Source: Valencia hispanica
Lineage: Eukaryota > Chordata > Actinopteri > Cyprinodontiformes > Valenciidae
Length of the DNA: 64,000 nucleotides
Assembly (NCBI GenBank): GCA_963556495.2
Contig: OY747704.1
Location: forward strand, 11,313,501-11,377,500
Reading direction: 5' to 3'
Part shown: positions 1 through 15,000 of the stretch, one piece after another
How the letters are laid out: each line of letters opens with the position of its first letter
Numbering within the stretch: the stretch's first letter is position 1
Notes under the pieces: model-generated
What the model was told of the DNA's origin: nothing
Databases searched by the model: none
Seen by the model: only the letters and a program-made list of their open reading frames with translations
Position numbers and translations under genes: made by a program

Positions 1-3000
1 TCTGGGAAGAAGTGAGTGAGCTTTTTTTTTTTTGGTCCTATATTTATATCTAACTGAAATAGTTAAACATCTGGGCAAAGGTCTCCAGTTATGGTAAAAT
101 CAGACTTCAAACCATGATGGTCCAGGCAGACTCTGTTGGACTGTGTACTGAAATGTTCTTTACTATAATTTAAACTCTCACCTTTTTGATGAGCTAGAAC
201 AGTGTTTTCCAACCCTGGTCGTCAATGCATGTTTTAGATGTTCCCTGCTTTAACACGCCTGCTTCAGATGGTAAATGGCCTGCATTTGTATTGCTGATAT
301 AGCTGCGCTTTTTCAATCGGAGGACCACGAAGTGCTTTACACTACATTCAGTCATTCACTATTTGAAATTTTTACCGCAAATACTGATGTCAAAAAGTGT
401 AATTGCTAAAACCTCGGAAAGGAAGGAACAGGAAGTCATGTTAATAAAATCAGCTGTCCTAGTGTCCTAGAACACATCACCTCTTTTCTGAAGTCACTAC
501 ACTGGCTCCCAGTGCCTCAGAGAATAGACTTTAAAATGCTTTTATTTTAAATCATTGAATGGCTTAGCAACAAAATCCATTAAAGATCTGTTGTCATTGT
601 ATCAACCTTCCAGACCACTAAGGTTCTGGTTCAAGTCTACTCTGCATCTCCAGAGTCAGAACCAAACATGGAGAAGCAGCATTCAGTTTTTATGCTGCAT
701 TAATCTGAAACAAACTTCCAGAAAACTGCAAAACTACTGAAACATTGAGTACCTTTAAATCAAGGCTAAAAACCCACGTGTTTAGGGCTGCCTTTGATCA
801 ATAATCACTGGAACATTATTGTTTCTACTCTGGATTGCTGCTTTTTCATCACTTCTCTTTATTGTGTCACTGTAATCTCCTTTTTTATGTTTGCTTATTT
901 TTATGTTTTCATCATGTAAAGCTCTTTGAACTGCCTCGTTGCTGAAATGTGCTATACTAATAAATCTGACTTGACTAGTCAATTTCCTATTGTTGCTCCT
1001 ATTATTCCATTTTGTAATAGGTTAACTGAAGAAGGATGAAAAATACCAAAAGTCGCAGAACAAAACTTCCACACACTTTCTAACTTAACAGGGAAGTTTA
1101 TTGATTCCACTTTTTTTCCAGATTCTAATCTGGCAAATCTCTGAAAACCACCAGATATTTGCTGCTAGTGAACAAGCACGACTAGTTAGGAAGGGTTGTC
1201 TGGAGAAGGTTTTTCTTATGTCAAAAACAAAAACTGCAGCGCTGCAACACTCAGTACCAGCTGTCATGGATGCCGGTGGACAGGTTATGATTTGTGTGTG
1301 TTTTGTAGCAGCAGGGCTTGGTCCCCTTGTTGTCACTGACTGGACCATAAACTCCTCTGTATACCAAACTATCAAGGGTCAAATGTGAAGCACTCAGTTC
1401 CAGAGCAAGTTATTTCCTAAGCAGCGTAATGCAGCAGGGCGGTGACCTTAAACAGAAGATCACATTTGCAGCAGAATAACTGAAAAAGAAAACAACTATG
1501 GTGTTTCGATGGCCCAGTCAAAGTCCACACCTTAACCTAATTTAAATGCTGTGGTTTGCACCAGTTAATCTAATGAGTTTGGTGTTGAGGCAATACAAGA
1601 CAAGTGCTGTTATCTGTTTGGAGTTTGAAATTGAGTGAGAGGGTTGCATTCTTGATTGAGATGTGGTTGTCCGCAGCATGCCTGTTTTGATTTAGAACCC
1701 ACTGGTGGAATTTTCCAGTGGCTGAAAGGCTGCTTACAACAACAGTTCTTATGTAAGAAATAATAAATTGTGATCACTGATCTTTATCTGTGTAACAATC
1801 AGAAGAATGTTGGACTTATTTCACTTTTTTTTGTGTGTGTGTCTCTCCCAGAACCCTGGACTGGTTGATCACTACATCAGTACTCTGCTGACTCTGGACC
1901 AGAGCCCTACAACTCTGCCCATTCTGGGGGTGTGTTTGGACTTCTGCACTGCTCAGAAGGACAAAACCGCAATGGATAAACATAAGGTGAGATGATTTAC
2001 CAGTAATCTGTATCTTGCCAAATAGTTATTGTCTTTAAAATCAACAGCTGTCTGTCTCAAATGTTTTACAGAACGCTCTGTTGGACCTTTACATAAAATC
2101 AGTCCTAATGAGCAAAACGAAACCACAGCAACACATTTTGGACAAGAGCGGCTCCTTATTGCGTCACGTCACCCACTCTGAGTTCAAGGAGCTACTGCTG
2201 CCCGCCCTGCAGAAAACGATGCTCCGCAGTCCAGAGAACGCCATGCAGAGTGAGACTCCTGTTGTCTTTGATGGCCTTTAATCATACTGTGTAGAAACCT
2301 GTACAGCCAGTAAGGATGCTGTTCATGTCTCCGCAGCCGTTTCCTGTCTGCTGTCCGCTGTAACTCTAGATCTGAGTCAATATGCCATGGATATCGGAAA
2401 GGCCATAGCAAGTAAGACCCTAGTTGACTCTCAGTTGATTCAGACTCGCTTAATGTTTGAGGATAAAAATAAACCCCATGGTAGGCTAAACACAATGATT
2501 GGGGTTGATTTAGTGTCTTGTCTTGTGTTTTAGGCCAGCTGAAGGCAAATAATGCCCAACTGATGGAGGAAGCTGTCAAGGCCATGCAGAACTTGGTCCA
2601 GCAGTGCAGTGACGCCACTGCAGTGCAGGACATCGTCACTCACCTGTTCAAGATCCTTGGAGGTGAGCGTTATATTTCTCACTCAAATTGGGATAGTTTC
2701 TAAACTTGGTTTGGCTCGGCTGGCTCAATGTGTTGATCTTATGGTTGCAGGGTCTGAAGGAAAGCTCACAGTTGTTGCCCAGAAAATGAACGTGTTGTCA
2801 GGTGAGAAGTCCTAAGTGTGCATTTGTTTACAATAAAATTCAAAAATAACACAAATACAAGATCCAAACTTTGATTGAAGTATGTTTATTTAGGAATAGG
2901 AAACTTTTTAACTGATTAGAATGTTTTTATAAATGTATTGAAATGACTTCTTGTAAAGCGCCTTGAGATGACATCTGTTGTGAATCGTCGCTATATAAAT

Positions 3001-6000
3001 AAATTGAATTGAATTATTTATCTCTAGATCTCTCTAGATCGTCCAGTGTCCAGCATTCTATTTTAAAGGGGACATATGCAAGGGAGGGGTTTGACAGATG
3101 AGAGGGGGAGTTTGATAGATGAAGGGTGGTTATATGCAAATTCTGCTTGTTGTGACATCACAATAAGGCACTTTTTAAAATTGGCTTGCAGAAGCACGAG
3201 ATCTGACAGCAAAAAAAAAAAGAAAATTAGTGGATGGTTTTTATTCATGTTTTGAGTGTTTATAGAGGCAGCAGAGACCCAAATTGTAACACAAAAGGAT
3301 TAAAGTGAAATTTGCATAATATGTCGCCTGTAATGTTCTTTCCGCTTTAGATTTTCTATAGGATTTAGGTCTGGGGACTGAGATGGCCATAGACAAAGGT
3401 TAACTTTGTGTCCAGGGAACTACTTTTGTGTCAATTTGTTGAATTATCTTTGCTCATTATCCTGCTGAAAGACCAATTTCAGTTTACTGATAGATCCCAA
3501 CAGATTTTGAATAAAATCTCAGAGTTAATACAACTTTGCACTCTTAGCAAGGTTCCCAGGGACTTTGGAATAGAACCAGGCCCGCAGCATCACTGATCCA
3601 CCACCATAGTTTGAACAGTGGACACGAGGTGTTTTTATCATTATTCGTTTCTGGCCCAAACCACCTGCAGTCTTTGTTGCTGAAAGCTCAATGATGTGAT
3701 GATTTAGTGTTGTCTGACCAAAGCACACAGTTCATGTAAAACTCACAGTAGTGTTTAGCAAACTCCACATGTTTATGTTTGTGATGGTCAGGCGGAAAAT
3801 GGCTGATGTCCCTCTTCAGAGCAATTCTCTGCTCAGTGAGCTTTGGCCATATTTTTTACTTTACTTTTTACTACCATGCTGCTCACTATGCCAGCCCGGT
3901 GGCCTGTTGCTGCTTCTGTGAGCTTATGTTGTCACTTCAAATCTATCACTGGGGGATATGGAAAATAAAAATAAAAATGCTTTAGTTGCATTTATTTTAA
4001 AGCTTTTATTTGAGGCCTTGGCTGCAAGTATCACTGGTTATGTTCCTACTCAATCAATGTACTGCAAGTAAAGGTTGGAATCGTTCATGCTGGAAGGAAA
4101 CGTGGTTTATTTGAGGGTTTTTTTATTCAACTTTTACCATTTTACAAATTTGTCCCAGTCTGTAAATGAGAGCAGATATTTTTGTCCCCTAAGGAATTGC
4201 AAGCTGCAGCCATCACGCAGTATCAGGAACCTCCAGTCAGACTCTCAGCTCTGCAGTCACTGTGATGTTCATCCCATACTTACAACAAGAAGGTATGACT
4301 GCTCTACATGTTACGTTCTATCAAAAGCTCACGTCAGTCGAATGTTTTGCTAATGGAAACTCATTAAGTGATTACCTTGATATATCCCAGTCTTGAGTAA
4401 ACTTAATTTGTTTCTGCTTAGTTCATGAGGGCACCTTGGTACATGCAGTGTCTGTGCTGTCTCAGTGGAGCAGTCGGCTCATGGTGGAAGTTCCTGCTGC
4501 TCTGCTGGACTGGTTTAAGAAAGCCTTTACTCTGAAGACCTCCACTTCTGCAGTTCGCCACGCCTACCTTCAGACCATGCTAGGGGCCTTTAAAGGTAAG
4601 TCCAACTGAGGTTGCAGATCCTTCAGCCATTGCCAGATCTCATCTGATATATTTTATCGCCTCTGTTCTCAGGTGACACTTTGGCCCAATCCTCAGAACT
4701 CATACCCCTGTTACTCCAAGCAGTTGAGAAAGCTGCAGCGCAAAACTCCCAGCATGCTCTGCTCGCGGAGGGTGTAGCCCCTTCGGTTCTGTTGAGTCGA
4801 CTTGCTCTGCTTGAGACACAAACAGGTGAGACTTCAGTTTCTGTCACGACCCTTTTAAAGAAATTTCAAGATGATTCAAGACCAAAGAGGATTTAAACTG
4901 ATGGAGATGTCTTTTCTTCATAGAGGCTAAATTCACCAGCTTTTGGAACCTGATCTTAGATGAAAGGAAACCATTATTCACTACAGAGAAGTTCCTCTCT
5001 CAAGGCAGTGAAGAGAGTAAGGACTCTAAAGTATGCAGCATTTGAAATATGTGAAATAATCATGACGTATAGAAAGAGTTGTTTCTATTTGTCTGTGTCT
5101 GTAGCTCTGCTCACGGTGCTGCAGCTCTGTGAGAGGCTGTTTCTGGACCATGCTCACCGGCTGAACACCAGCAAATCACAGTGAGTCTGTCTCTACATAG
5201 CTGTGGTCGGAAGTTTACATCCAATCATCATGGCCTTGATTGTCATACTTCATTGTCGCCACCCAAAAGAAATGTCCACTCTAATATTTCGTTAGACCGC
5301 TTTCACCTTTGGTTACGGCTCCCATTCACTGTGGCGTTGTTTCGATAAGCTTCTGCAGATTTTTTTCCCTCCAGTGTTGCATTCATTTTTCACCAAGATC
5401 TTGTGTTGATGCTGGGGAGTCCAGCCACCACAGAAAGCTTTCTCCAGCACATCCCAAAGATTCTCAGTTGAGTTAAGGTTCAGACTCTTTTGTGGCCAAT
5501 CCATGTGTGAAAATAATTGACCAGGCCTGTCACGATAACAAATTTTGCTGAACGCTAAATTGCCCCAGAAATTATTGCGCTAAACAATAATATCGTTTTA
5601 AAACGATTTTTAATTAATGTAATAATAATGCATTTATATCCTCTGAACAATAAATATAATTTAATTTTTAAGAAACATTTCATACTGTAACTGGAATACA
5701 TTTTTGGCATCCAATATAAATTAACATAGCAACTGAAACAATAAAAAAATGGATGAACTCTGTAAACAATATTGCCCTTTAAAAAATATTAATCACTTGG
5801 CTCAGGCAAGAAAAAAGAGGCAAAACTACCAGTTAGGAGTTTTGTAAACAAAAAGTGGAAACTAACAACAAAAACACTTTGAATAAAAATGTTTATGAAC
5901 TGTTGCTGGTATTTCCAGTGAATGGGACTAGAGATGGAAATTAGCCCTGGTTATAATCTCGTGTATTTACATATGCTAAAACATGTGTCCCATAATAACC

Positions 6001-9000
6001 ATTGTACCTATAAAAATAAAGTTACTACAAAAAAACATTCAATTTTACTTTCCTCCAGTCTCTGTTAGAAATAGGGAGACACACGAGGAAAACAAACAAG
6101 CATGCAAACAAAAGTTGTGAAAAATTAGCGATTGATTTATTCTTAAATGTGACAGATCCAATGATTGCTATTGCTTCCTGAAACACTCTTTCACAATTTG
6201 AGCCTGATTAATCCTGGCATTGTCATCTTGGAATATTGTCAGGGAAGAAAAAATGTCTATTGATGTAATAACCTTTCCAATTATGATGGATGGTGCATAG
6301 TGCAAACAATTCTAAAAAGTAAATGTATATGTCAGTGGAAGGTGTTTAGGTCAGCTCTGCGCAGATGAATTACTGAGTTTTCGGGGCAATGACAGAGGTC
6401 TGTCCAATAGTTCAAGCTGTTTACGAAGGTTTTTGAAATACCAAATACAGGTGGAACATTACGGTTCTCTTCTGACTGGGTAAAAACACTCCTTATAATT
6501 GTGATGAGTTTTGCTCCTCATGTTCCTCTGCTCGGCAGGATGTATCATCACGCCACAGTTGCAGTGCTGTTGTCTAGGAGCTGGCGTGTGAGGAAGAGGG
6601 CGCAGCAAACCATCAGGAAGCTGCTCTCCTCTCTGGGCGGATCCAGTCTTGCTCACGGCCTTCTAGGAGAACTACGGGCTGTTATTAACAAACACAAAGT
6701 AAGAATAGAAGTTATCTGTTCACCCACCAAGAGAAAATATCAAACATATTGGCACTTTTCAGGATGGTTTATGGTCCCGTTGTTGTCAAATGGTCAGGTT
6801 CTGCCCCAGGACGTCCTGGTGTCCGAGTCAGGAGAGTTGACAGAGCTTGGTCGCAGCTACATTCCCCCTCGTGTCCTGCTGGATGGGTTGTGTGTGGTTT
6901 GCTCAGCTGCCAGCCAGTGGGGAGATCCGACTGAAGCAGAGAATATGGCCATGGAGACCCTCATCCTTACTTATCATCCTTCTATAGGTATGGGAATAAA
7001 TTCCTCTCAAGATGATGTCATTAATAACGTTGGAGATTTGTAGGAACACTGGATTGTAGGGCTGTAAAGTCCTACCCGACTGGTCGACTTATTGGTCGAT
7101 GCGTTCTAAGTCGACCAACATTCTGATTGGTCGATTTTATGCCGTGTTAATTTTTGAAATTTGATTGGACAAGAGACATTCCATGAGAGCTGATCGGTGC
7201 TGATGTTAGAGTAGGCTACAACAGCGCTGCCTCTCGTGTGATATTGCTTTAACAGTCTACAGGGAGATCGAAAAACGTCCACGTTATTCAACGTGCTGTG
7301 GCTTCAGTGCTTAATTTGTAAATCATTAGGTGCCGGAACGCAAAGTACATGACAGCGCAGGCATGACCAGAGACGCACACAGGTCCCGGAACGCAGTAAA
7401 TGATAACGGAAAAAAAAACGTGTAAAAGCATGATGTGGGCCTTACAGGCCTGAATGTTTAAAATATTGTAATGTTCTCCGATAGATGCAGACAATGGTTG
7501 TAATCGAAAGCTTTAATGCCAACTGCTGTTGGCCGCAATCACGCCATACAAAACAGTAATCAAAAGAACTATCACATAAACCGGTTGTCTGTCTAGCTCC
7601 ATTTACAGACACACACCAGTTCCCCGCGCGCACTCCCCCCGCGCGCAGCCTGCAGAACAGTGCTGGATTTGGTCTGTTTTTTTTTCTTTTCTTTTTTGCT
7701 TAATGCGCAATTGTGCAGTGCCCACAGTCTTTGTTTTGAGCCCAATGCACGGCTTTATTCCGTTTGTACTTGTCTTGATCTGGCATGTTTAATAAAGATC
7801 ATTGTCCCTGAATTGCCTTGCCGTTTAGTGCAATTGCAGTAATCATGGCATATAATATTGCGCAGATGCACATAATGCTGAATGCTGTCAGATTAGTCGA
7901 TTTTTGGTCGGAATTTCAGGGTTTCAGTCGACCAAGAATTTCTTTGGTTGATTACAGCCCTACTGGATTGATCCTGTTCTCGTGTTTCTCCCGTTCAGTC
8001 AACGCTCGCCCTGGCTTGTGGCCTGTCCTGCTCTCCTCCATGAAGATAAAAGCTGAAGAACTTATTGAAAAGAACCTTGAGGCAATCCTGCCACAGCTGC
8101 TGGAGGTCAATGCTGACAGCCAGGTAGTGAGTTCAAACTCTTCCTCTTAATTTTTTAATAATACATACAGTATATTAGCATAAGACGGATGCAACTGTGT
8201 AGCCTTATAAATCTTTTATTTTATTTACAGTTAAACACAGACATTTTAGTGCATAAATATTTGGTCACAGGTTGCTGTTTTTTTTTTAAAGGCGGTGAAA
8301 AATGCAGTCGGTGCCCTCAGCGTCATCTCACCAAACAAACTGTTGCCACGGGTGATGAGTCACGTCGTCGAAGGTCTTGCTCAGTCCGCTCTTCTCCAAG
8401 TCACCAGGGAGGAGTACGCCATCATGCAGACCCCTGATGGAGAACTGTACGACAACGGCATCATCCAGAGGTAACGCACAGCCTTTCTCTCCAAGCTGGA
8501 TTCTCTGAGGCTTCCTGCACAGCTGCTTGGTGTTCATGTACGCCTCCCTTCCCGTCTGCAGTGCCCAGAAGGAAAACACCAAGAAGGTGAACATGAAGAG
8601 AGAAAACAAAGCCTACTCCTACAAGGAACAGATCATTGAAATGGAGTTACAGGAGGTACGGTTAACCTATTACAAAGTCTATTAGGTTGTCTTAGAAAAT
8701 GTGTATTAACCTTGCTTACCTCCATCTGTTTAATTCTGCAGGAGATGAAGAAGAAAAAAGGTATCAAGGATGAAGTGCAGTTAACCAGCAAACAGAAGGA
8801 AATGATTCAAGTCCAGCTGGAGAAAGAGTCAGCTGTTCGCAAAAGACTTCAAGGGGTACAGTCCATAGTTCACAAAAAAACCTAATAAATAATATTTAGG
8901 CAAGGCAATTTTATTTGTATAGCACACTTTCAACAACAAGGTAATTCAAGGTGCTTTACATGAATTAGGAATAGGGCTGGGCGATATGGCTTAAAAATAA

Positions 9001-12000
9001 AATCTATGATTTGTGTGATGCCAAATCCAATTTCCCATTTTTAATAGATTTTCTTTTCTTCTCCCTTTCTATTCCTGAAAAGAAATGTAAAATGATAGAA
9101 AATATTTTTAAAACTTGCTTTTATTTTAATCATCCTTTCTGGGAGTTCACTTGAATTCAAAGTCCAAACAAATGCCCACTGTAAAACATGAAGGTAGACC
9201 TTGGGCAGGCTCACATCACTTTGAACTACTGAAACCCTTGGAGTTTCATTGGTGAAATTATTTTCCGATTTTCTCGATTTATCCAAAAATGAAATCTTCA
9301 TAAACAGAAAAATCGATTAATTGATGTAATCGATTTATCGCCCAGTCCTAATTAGGAATTTAAAAGAATTCCTACTTTTCCTCCTTGTTTTTTAACTTCT
9401 AATCTTGAACCTTGTGTTCTCTCCAGATGGATGTGGAGCTGCAGAGTGTGGTAGGTCTGCTGGAGGCCACTCTTAAAGCAGGACCAGCTCAGATCACCAG
9501 AGAACTCCCCGCCGTCCTTCAGGTCCTGTTGCCCCTCCTCCACTCCCCTCTAGCTGCTCCACGCATCCAGCAGGTCTTCTTGGACATCGGAGTGTGCCTC
9601 ATGCCCAAAAACCTTCACTACCTGGGTACGAGGACTGCTCTAATGAATGTGGCTCTGTTCCTGAGGGCTCGGCTCACACTCACTTCTTTATTAATTTCTC
9701 CTTCCAGCTGTTCTTGTGGGTCATGTGACTTTACGGCTGCTGAAGCCTGAGTGCGATCTGGACCAGGCTTGGGTCGAAGAGGACCTGGACACAGCAGCCC
9801 ACCGCACCGTGCTGCTGTTGTATGACCACACTATCCCACAGAAAGAAGGCAAGGCTGCAGGTAAGCATGTTTACAGGTAGAGCTGGGTCTAAACAGGATT
9901 TTATCTGTACTGCTAACTATATCAGTTGAAACAACAGCAGTCTTTGTGATTGAAAAGCAAAACACAATTACACAATACAATATATGAACTACAAAACATC
10001 ACCAGACTAAAGTTTTTGCATCTTTCTGGTGCTTTTTATTTAAAAAAGTTCAACAGAAATAGTCAGAGTTTAAGAAACATACATATTGTACTGTTAATGC
10101 CATAGCAGAGCCTTCTGATCTGTATGATTTCAATCGATTTAGTTGATTTTAGCTGGTAAAGTTGCCATACATGTGGCCCTCTTCTGCCATCCTCAGGAGA
10201 TATTTCAGAACAGCAGGTATCTTTATTTGATGGCACATGGACACAAACATAAAAGTCAAGCATCAAAGCTGCAGTATGCCACTGTCTCACATCCGATTTT
10301 GGATTTTTTTAAAATCATAACAGCCTTGTGTAAACTCAGCGCTAACTTTTATTCTGTGTTAATTATTATGGAGGAATTGTATGATGACTGTTATAGGTAT
10401 CAGGTTGATATTTTTACACAGTGGGTTGTGCAATTCAACAAATTCAAAAAATCATATTGATTAAATTATTATAATCATTAAGATATGGTTATGATACAAT
10501 ATTTTTTTCCAAATTCAGCTATCCCATGGCTTCTATCATACAAAAAATACAGCTGCAATAATCCACTGTAAAATTCAGAATATCTCCGATCTTTATAGTG
10601 ATATTCACGATGCAATAACAATAACTTCCTTTCTGTCCGTGTGATGCGACCTGCTCAGCCGAGGCTCAGGTCTCCCTCCTACCTTAATTTAATTACCCTC
10701 TTTTTAGTGGAAAAAATGTCTGCATTTTGAAAGATAGAATTCAGAAAAATCTAAACAAAGCAAACCCTACTCTTTATTTTACTCTTGAATTGGAGTTCAT
10801 GTCGTTTTTATGTTGCAGTGAACCATTTTGCCTTGAGTCCGACCTCTTAAAGTTAATAATAATTCACCTAATCTATTCTTTAACCCTTTCATTCATGAAG
10901 GTCACTGTCGAACAGCTGTTTTCTGACGTGAGGGGTTCTACTGTGTCCTGCCATCCAATCTACTGGCAGACTGGTGCAAGTGCACAAAAAACTTCATAAA
11001 CGCATGGCCAGCAGTAAGCCCAAAAGGCAAAACCCGAAAATAATATATCAGTTCTTCCCATAGACTCTATATATAAGATGGATGGAGCCTCTGTGACGTC
11101 ACCCGTAGGTTTCTGAAGAGCTGAATTGAAGCCCTGTGGGCGGTTCCCACCACCGCCATCTTGGCCACGTCACGTGTCTCATCACTCCTGGAAAATACAA
11201 AAAATGGGCAGAGAGGTAGAGCTAAGAGCGGGGCTGTGAGGGTGGGGGCAGATGATTAAGACCTATCTAGCTCTGAGCTGGTGTAGCTAGAAGCTAACCG
11301 AAGCTAACGGAGGTTGGTGGGCGCTTTTAGCCAGAAAACCACGTTTGAGCGACTCTGCTACCCCTCTGCCTTCTAGTCAGATTCAATCATTTTATCAAAT
11401 AAAATCATGAAGCCTTTCACTTAAACAGTGAATTTTAATTAAAACAAGTTTTAATAATCAATATGTGAAGTAAAGAGAAAATGTGATCATTTTAATACAT
11501 TTTTGACAAGCAGCGTTATTTTAAATGCACAGCAGTAATATAATTTTACTTACTGAAAAAAATGGAGCAGAGACTTTTTGGATGGTCTGTTAGCGCAATC
11601 GATACCACAGCAAGTCATTTTTGTCCAATAAGAGCACGATTAACATTCAAACACGGATAAACATAATGGACGCAACTGATGGTGGAGTTCAGAGAAACGA
11701 AATGTTGTGAGGGTTTCACTGGAGCAAGGAGGGGAGAGCAAGCTGCTAGCCACCATCGCTAGCATTGACAGCTCATCTGACCTGACCTGTCAATCAAATG
11801 CACACGCCATTTTGAAATAGGATTTGAAAAACATTTTCAAATCACAGTATTTAATAATCATAATAAATACAATTTGCAATTCTTCTTTAGTATTTCAATT
11901 TAAAATGTGTAATTACAAAATGCTTTTTAAAATTTGTCTTTTTTTGTACGGATGAATTGTTGAATTTGAAATTATATTTAGCTATCTATATTTTTAATTC

Positions 12001-15000
12001 ACAATTAAGCACTCATCGTCAAAATGCTGTATTGCTTTTCCAATGACCCCCGTAGTCCTCCATAGCTGGGGGAGTTTGCCTCTTGGTTCTTCCATAGTAA
12101 CAGCTAAGGACTAATACAATTGTTGAAGTAAATTTTAGATTTAAAAAAATCATCTGGTAATTAAGTGGACATCATGCATCAAGGGGTATATTTGAACTGG
12201 AATTTTGACCAATATTGAGCTGACCTATAGAAAATATTTCAACCTGTTACCTAATGAAAAGAAGCCTACCAACTGTCCCTTTTTGATTTCACCATCAGAT
12301 GTAGCTCCACTGGCTGCTCCTGCCTTCTCCTTCTGCTTCCCTCTCCTCAACGCTATGCTCGGGGAGTCTTCAGGCAGCACCGAGGAGATGGAGAGCATGA
12401 TGACCAGAGCCCTGCAGGTCATCAACGTGCACTCCCAACTACGGGCCAGCACGGACAGTGATGACATGACAATAGATGAGGTAGATACATGCATCCGTTC
12501 CATTCTGTCTTATCTGTTAGTTGTTGCATTATGTATTGTTATAGTGGACAAAAACATTTGAGTAGTGTATATATTAATGACATAAACCCTTATTGAAGAT
12601 GTTTGCCAACCTAAACATTGTAGTTTTAGATCAGTACTTGTATTTTGGGGGCTCCGACTGTCATAAATACCTTTTAAGTTCTGTGTTAAATCTCTTTCTG
12701 TTTACACAGTTAATTAATATTTTTATCATATCACTACCTTTTGGGTAAGCATTTCCTTTAAACAATGTGCATAAACGGTGTTATCTCTGTGTTTACAGAC
12801 TAATGAAAGCCCCGGTGTGCTTTTTGTTTTCTTTTAGAACGGGCCTGAACTCCTTCCACGTGTAAACATGTTGCTGCTGCTGACCAGGATAATTTCTACA
12901 TCTACCCCAAGACTCCAGGTAAATGAGTTAATGGACAAATTGAACAACAGATTTCCTTCTGGTGGTGAGAGACATTCCCCTCTTTTCGTTTCAGGTGTTG
13001 GCCTCTCAGTGCCTCACAGCGCTGTGTGCTAGTGCAGGAGGAGGAGACGGCTGCACCGTAGCTGAGCAGCCAGAGATAGACGTCCTGCTCAACGCCCTGC
13101 TTTCTCCCTGCTTCTCTGTCCGAGATGCTGCTCTCAGGGTGAGCTTTGAAATACGAAATGATAATAAGTGTTGGCTTGTCATCCAATAAAACGGTATCAT
13201 TGTAAAGGTATGAACAGGTTTTGAAGTTTTTGCACTTAAAGGACATTGTGATAGAATAGCTACTTGGACAAACGTGGTAGTAAATCATATGATCTTTTTG
13301 TGTGAAGGGGTTGGTGGAGATGGAGTTTGCGCTGCCTACAGACAGCACAGAGAGCAGCGGGATGAGTTTGCTGCGCAGGCTTTGGGTTGCCAGGTTTGAT
13401 GTTGAAGAGGAAGGGCGAGCCTTGGCTGAAAAGTATGTAAAAGAAGGACTTTTCATTCCTTTTTGATGCTCATGTTTGTTGCTCGAACAAAGTAAAAACT
13501 GTCATGCGGTTTAACTTCAGCTAATTCCTTTCTGACAGGTTAACCATGCTCTCAGCATGTTTGCTGTCTAATTTAAATTGATCCTTCCGCCTTTTTCCCA
13601 TGTAGAATAAGCATCCTTTTGATATAAAATGCAATTTTTGCACCTTGAAATAAATAGTTTTGATTCTACAATTCCGCAAAAGTGTTTATCTTGTTCCCTT
13701 CAGACTTTGGGAGTCTCTGGGCTTAGAGCTGGTCCCTGAGCTCTGCTCCCTACTGATTGGGGACATCACTCACCACGAGGAGGCCATCCGTACTGCAGCA
13801 GCAGAAGCTCTGTCAAGTGCTGTGTCCCAGTACAGAGAGCAGTCTGCCTCAGTGCTCGGCCAGCTCACCGAGCTCTACCATCAGAAACTTTATGTGAGAT
13901 TTCTTTTCCTACCACTGGTTGAAATAGCGAAACTTGAACAAAATCAAATAAAGTGTTGTTTTTCTGTCTACAGAGGCCGCCTCCAGTCCTGGACGCTCTG
14001 GGAAGAGTGATCTCAGAGTCTCCACCTGACCAGTGGGAGGCCAGGTAGGAGAGCTGCAGAAATGCTGTCAATGTACAGAGCTTAACAAAAGTATTGATGC
14101 CACTTTAACTTTTGCATTTTGCTGTGTTACAACTACAATCTTCAATGTACTTTACTGGGATTTTAGGGTGTGAAGTGGAATTAATGGATGGATGCATACA
14201 CAAAATGGAAATAAACAATCTGAAAAGAGTGGCTTGTAGTTTTATTCATACCTCACAAGTTGATACTTTGACCACCTCCCACTATGTAAAAAATGTTTGG
14301 ATGGAGAACTAGTGTGAACATTAGTTATCAAGTCTTACCACAAATTTTCAATTGGATTTAAGTCTAGACTTTGATTAGACACTTCTGAAACATGAATGCC
14401 ATTGTAGCTTTGACCATATGGTGTTAGTACATGGTCCTGTTTGAATTTGAACTTTATTAAGTCTTACACAGCCTTCAACAGGTTTTAATCCAGGATTGCC
14501 CTCCCTCCCAATTCATTCCAATCCATCTACTATAACCAGTGTCCTGGTTAGATGCCATAGTTATGGTTGGGGAAAAAAGGCTTCCCCACAGCATGATGCT
14601 GCCACCAACACACACAGCAAAATTTCAAAGCGTGTTTTCTTTTCATTCCACTTTACAGTTATGCATTACTTTTTCTTAGTCATATAAAATCCTTTTGAAA
14701 AATATTGAAGTTTCTGGTTGGAGTTCGACTAAATGTGGAAAAGTTCAGTGGATATGATATAATTCTTTTGTGAGGCACTGACAGAATCGTTCCTATTTGT
14801 TTTCAACAGGTGTGGCCTTGCCCTGGCTCTGAACAAGCTCTCCCAGTACCTGGATGAATCTCAGGTCACCCCTCTCTTCCTTTTCTTTGTCCCCGACGCC
14901 CTGAATGACCGCCACACTGAGGTGCGGCGCTGCATGCTGGACGCCGCCCTCTCAGCACTGAACACACACGGAAAGGTACTGCTGAGTTGTGCAGCCATGT

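Noticed and set aside
2184..2639. 151-codon open frame on the minus strand
   Set aside because: Antisense over three gcn1 exons; shadow frame.
12902..13456. 184-codon open frame on the minus strand
   Set aside because: It spans two gcn1 exons and introns in antisense, with no family resemblance.
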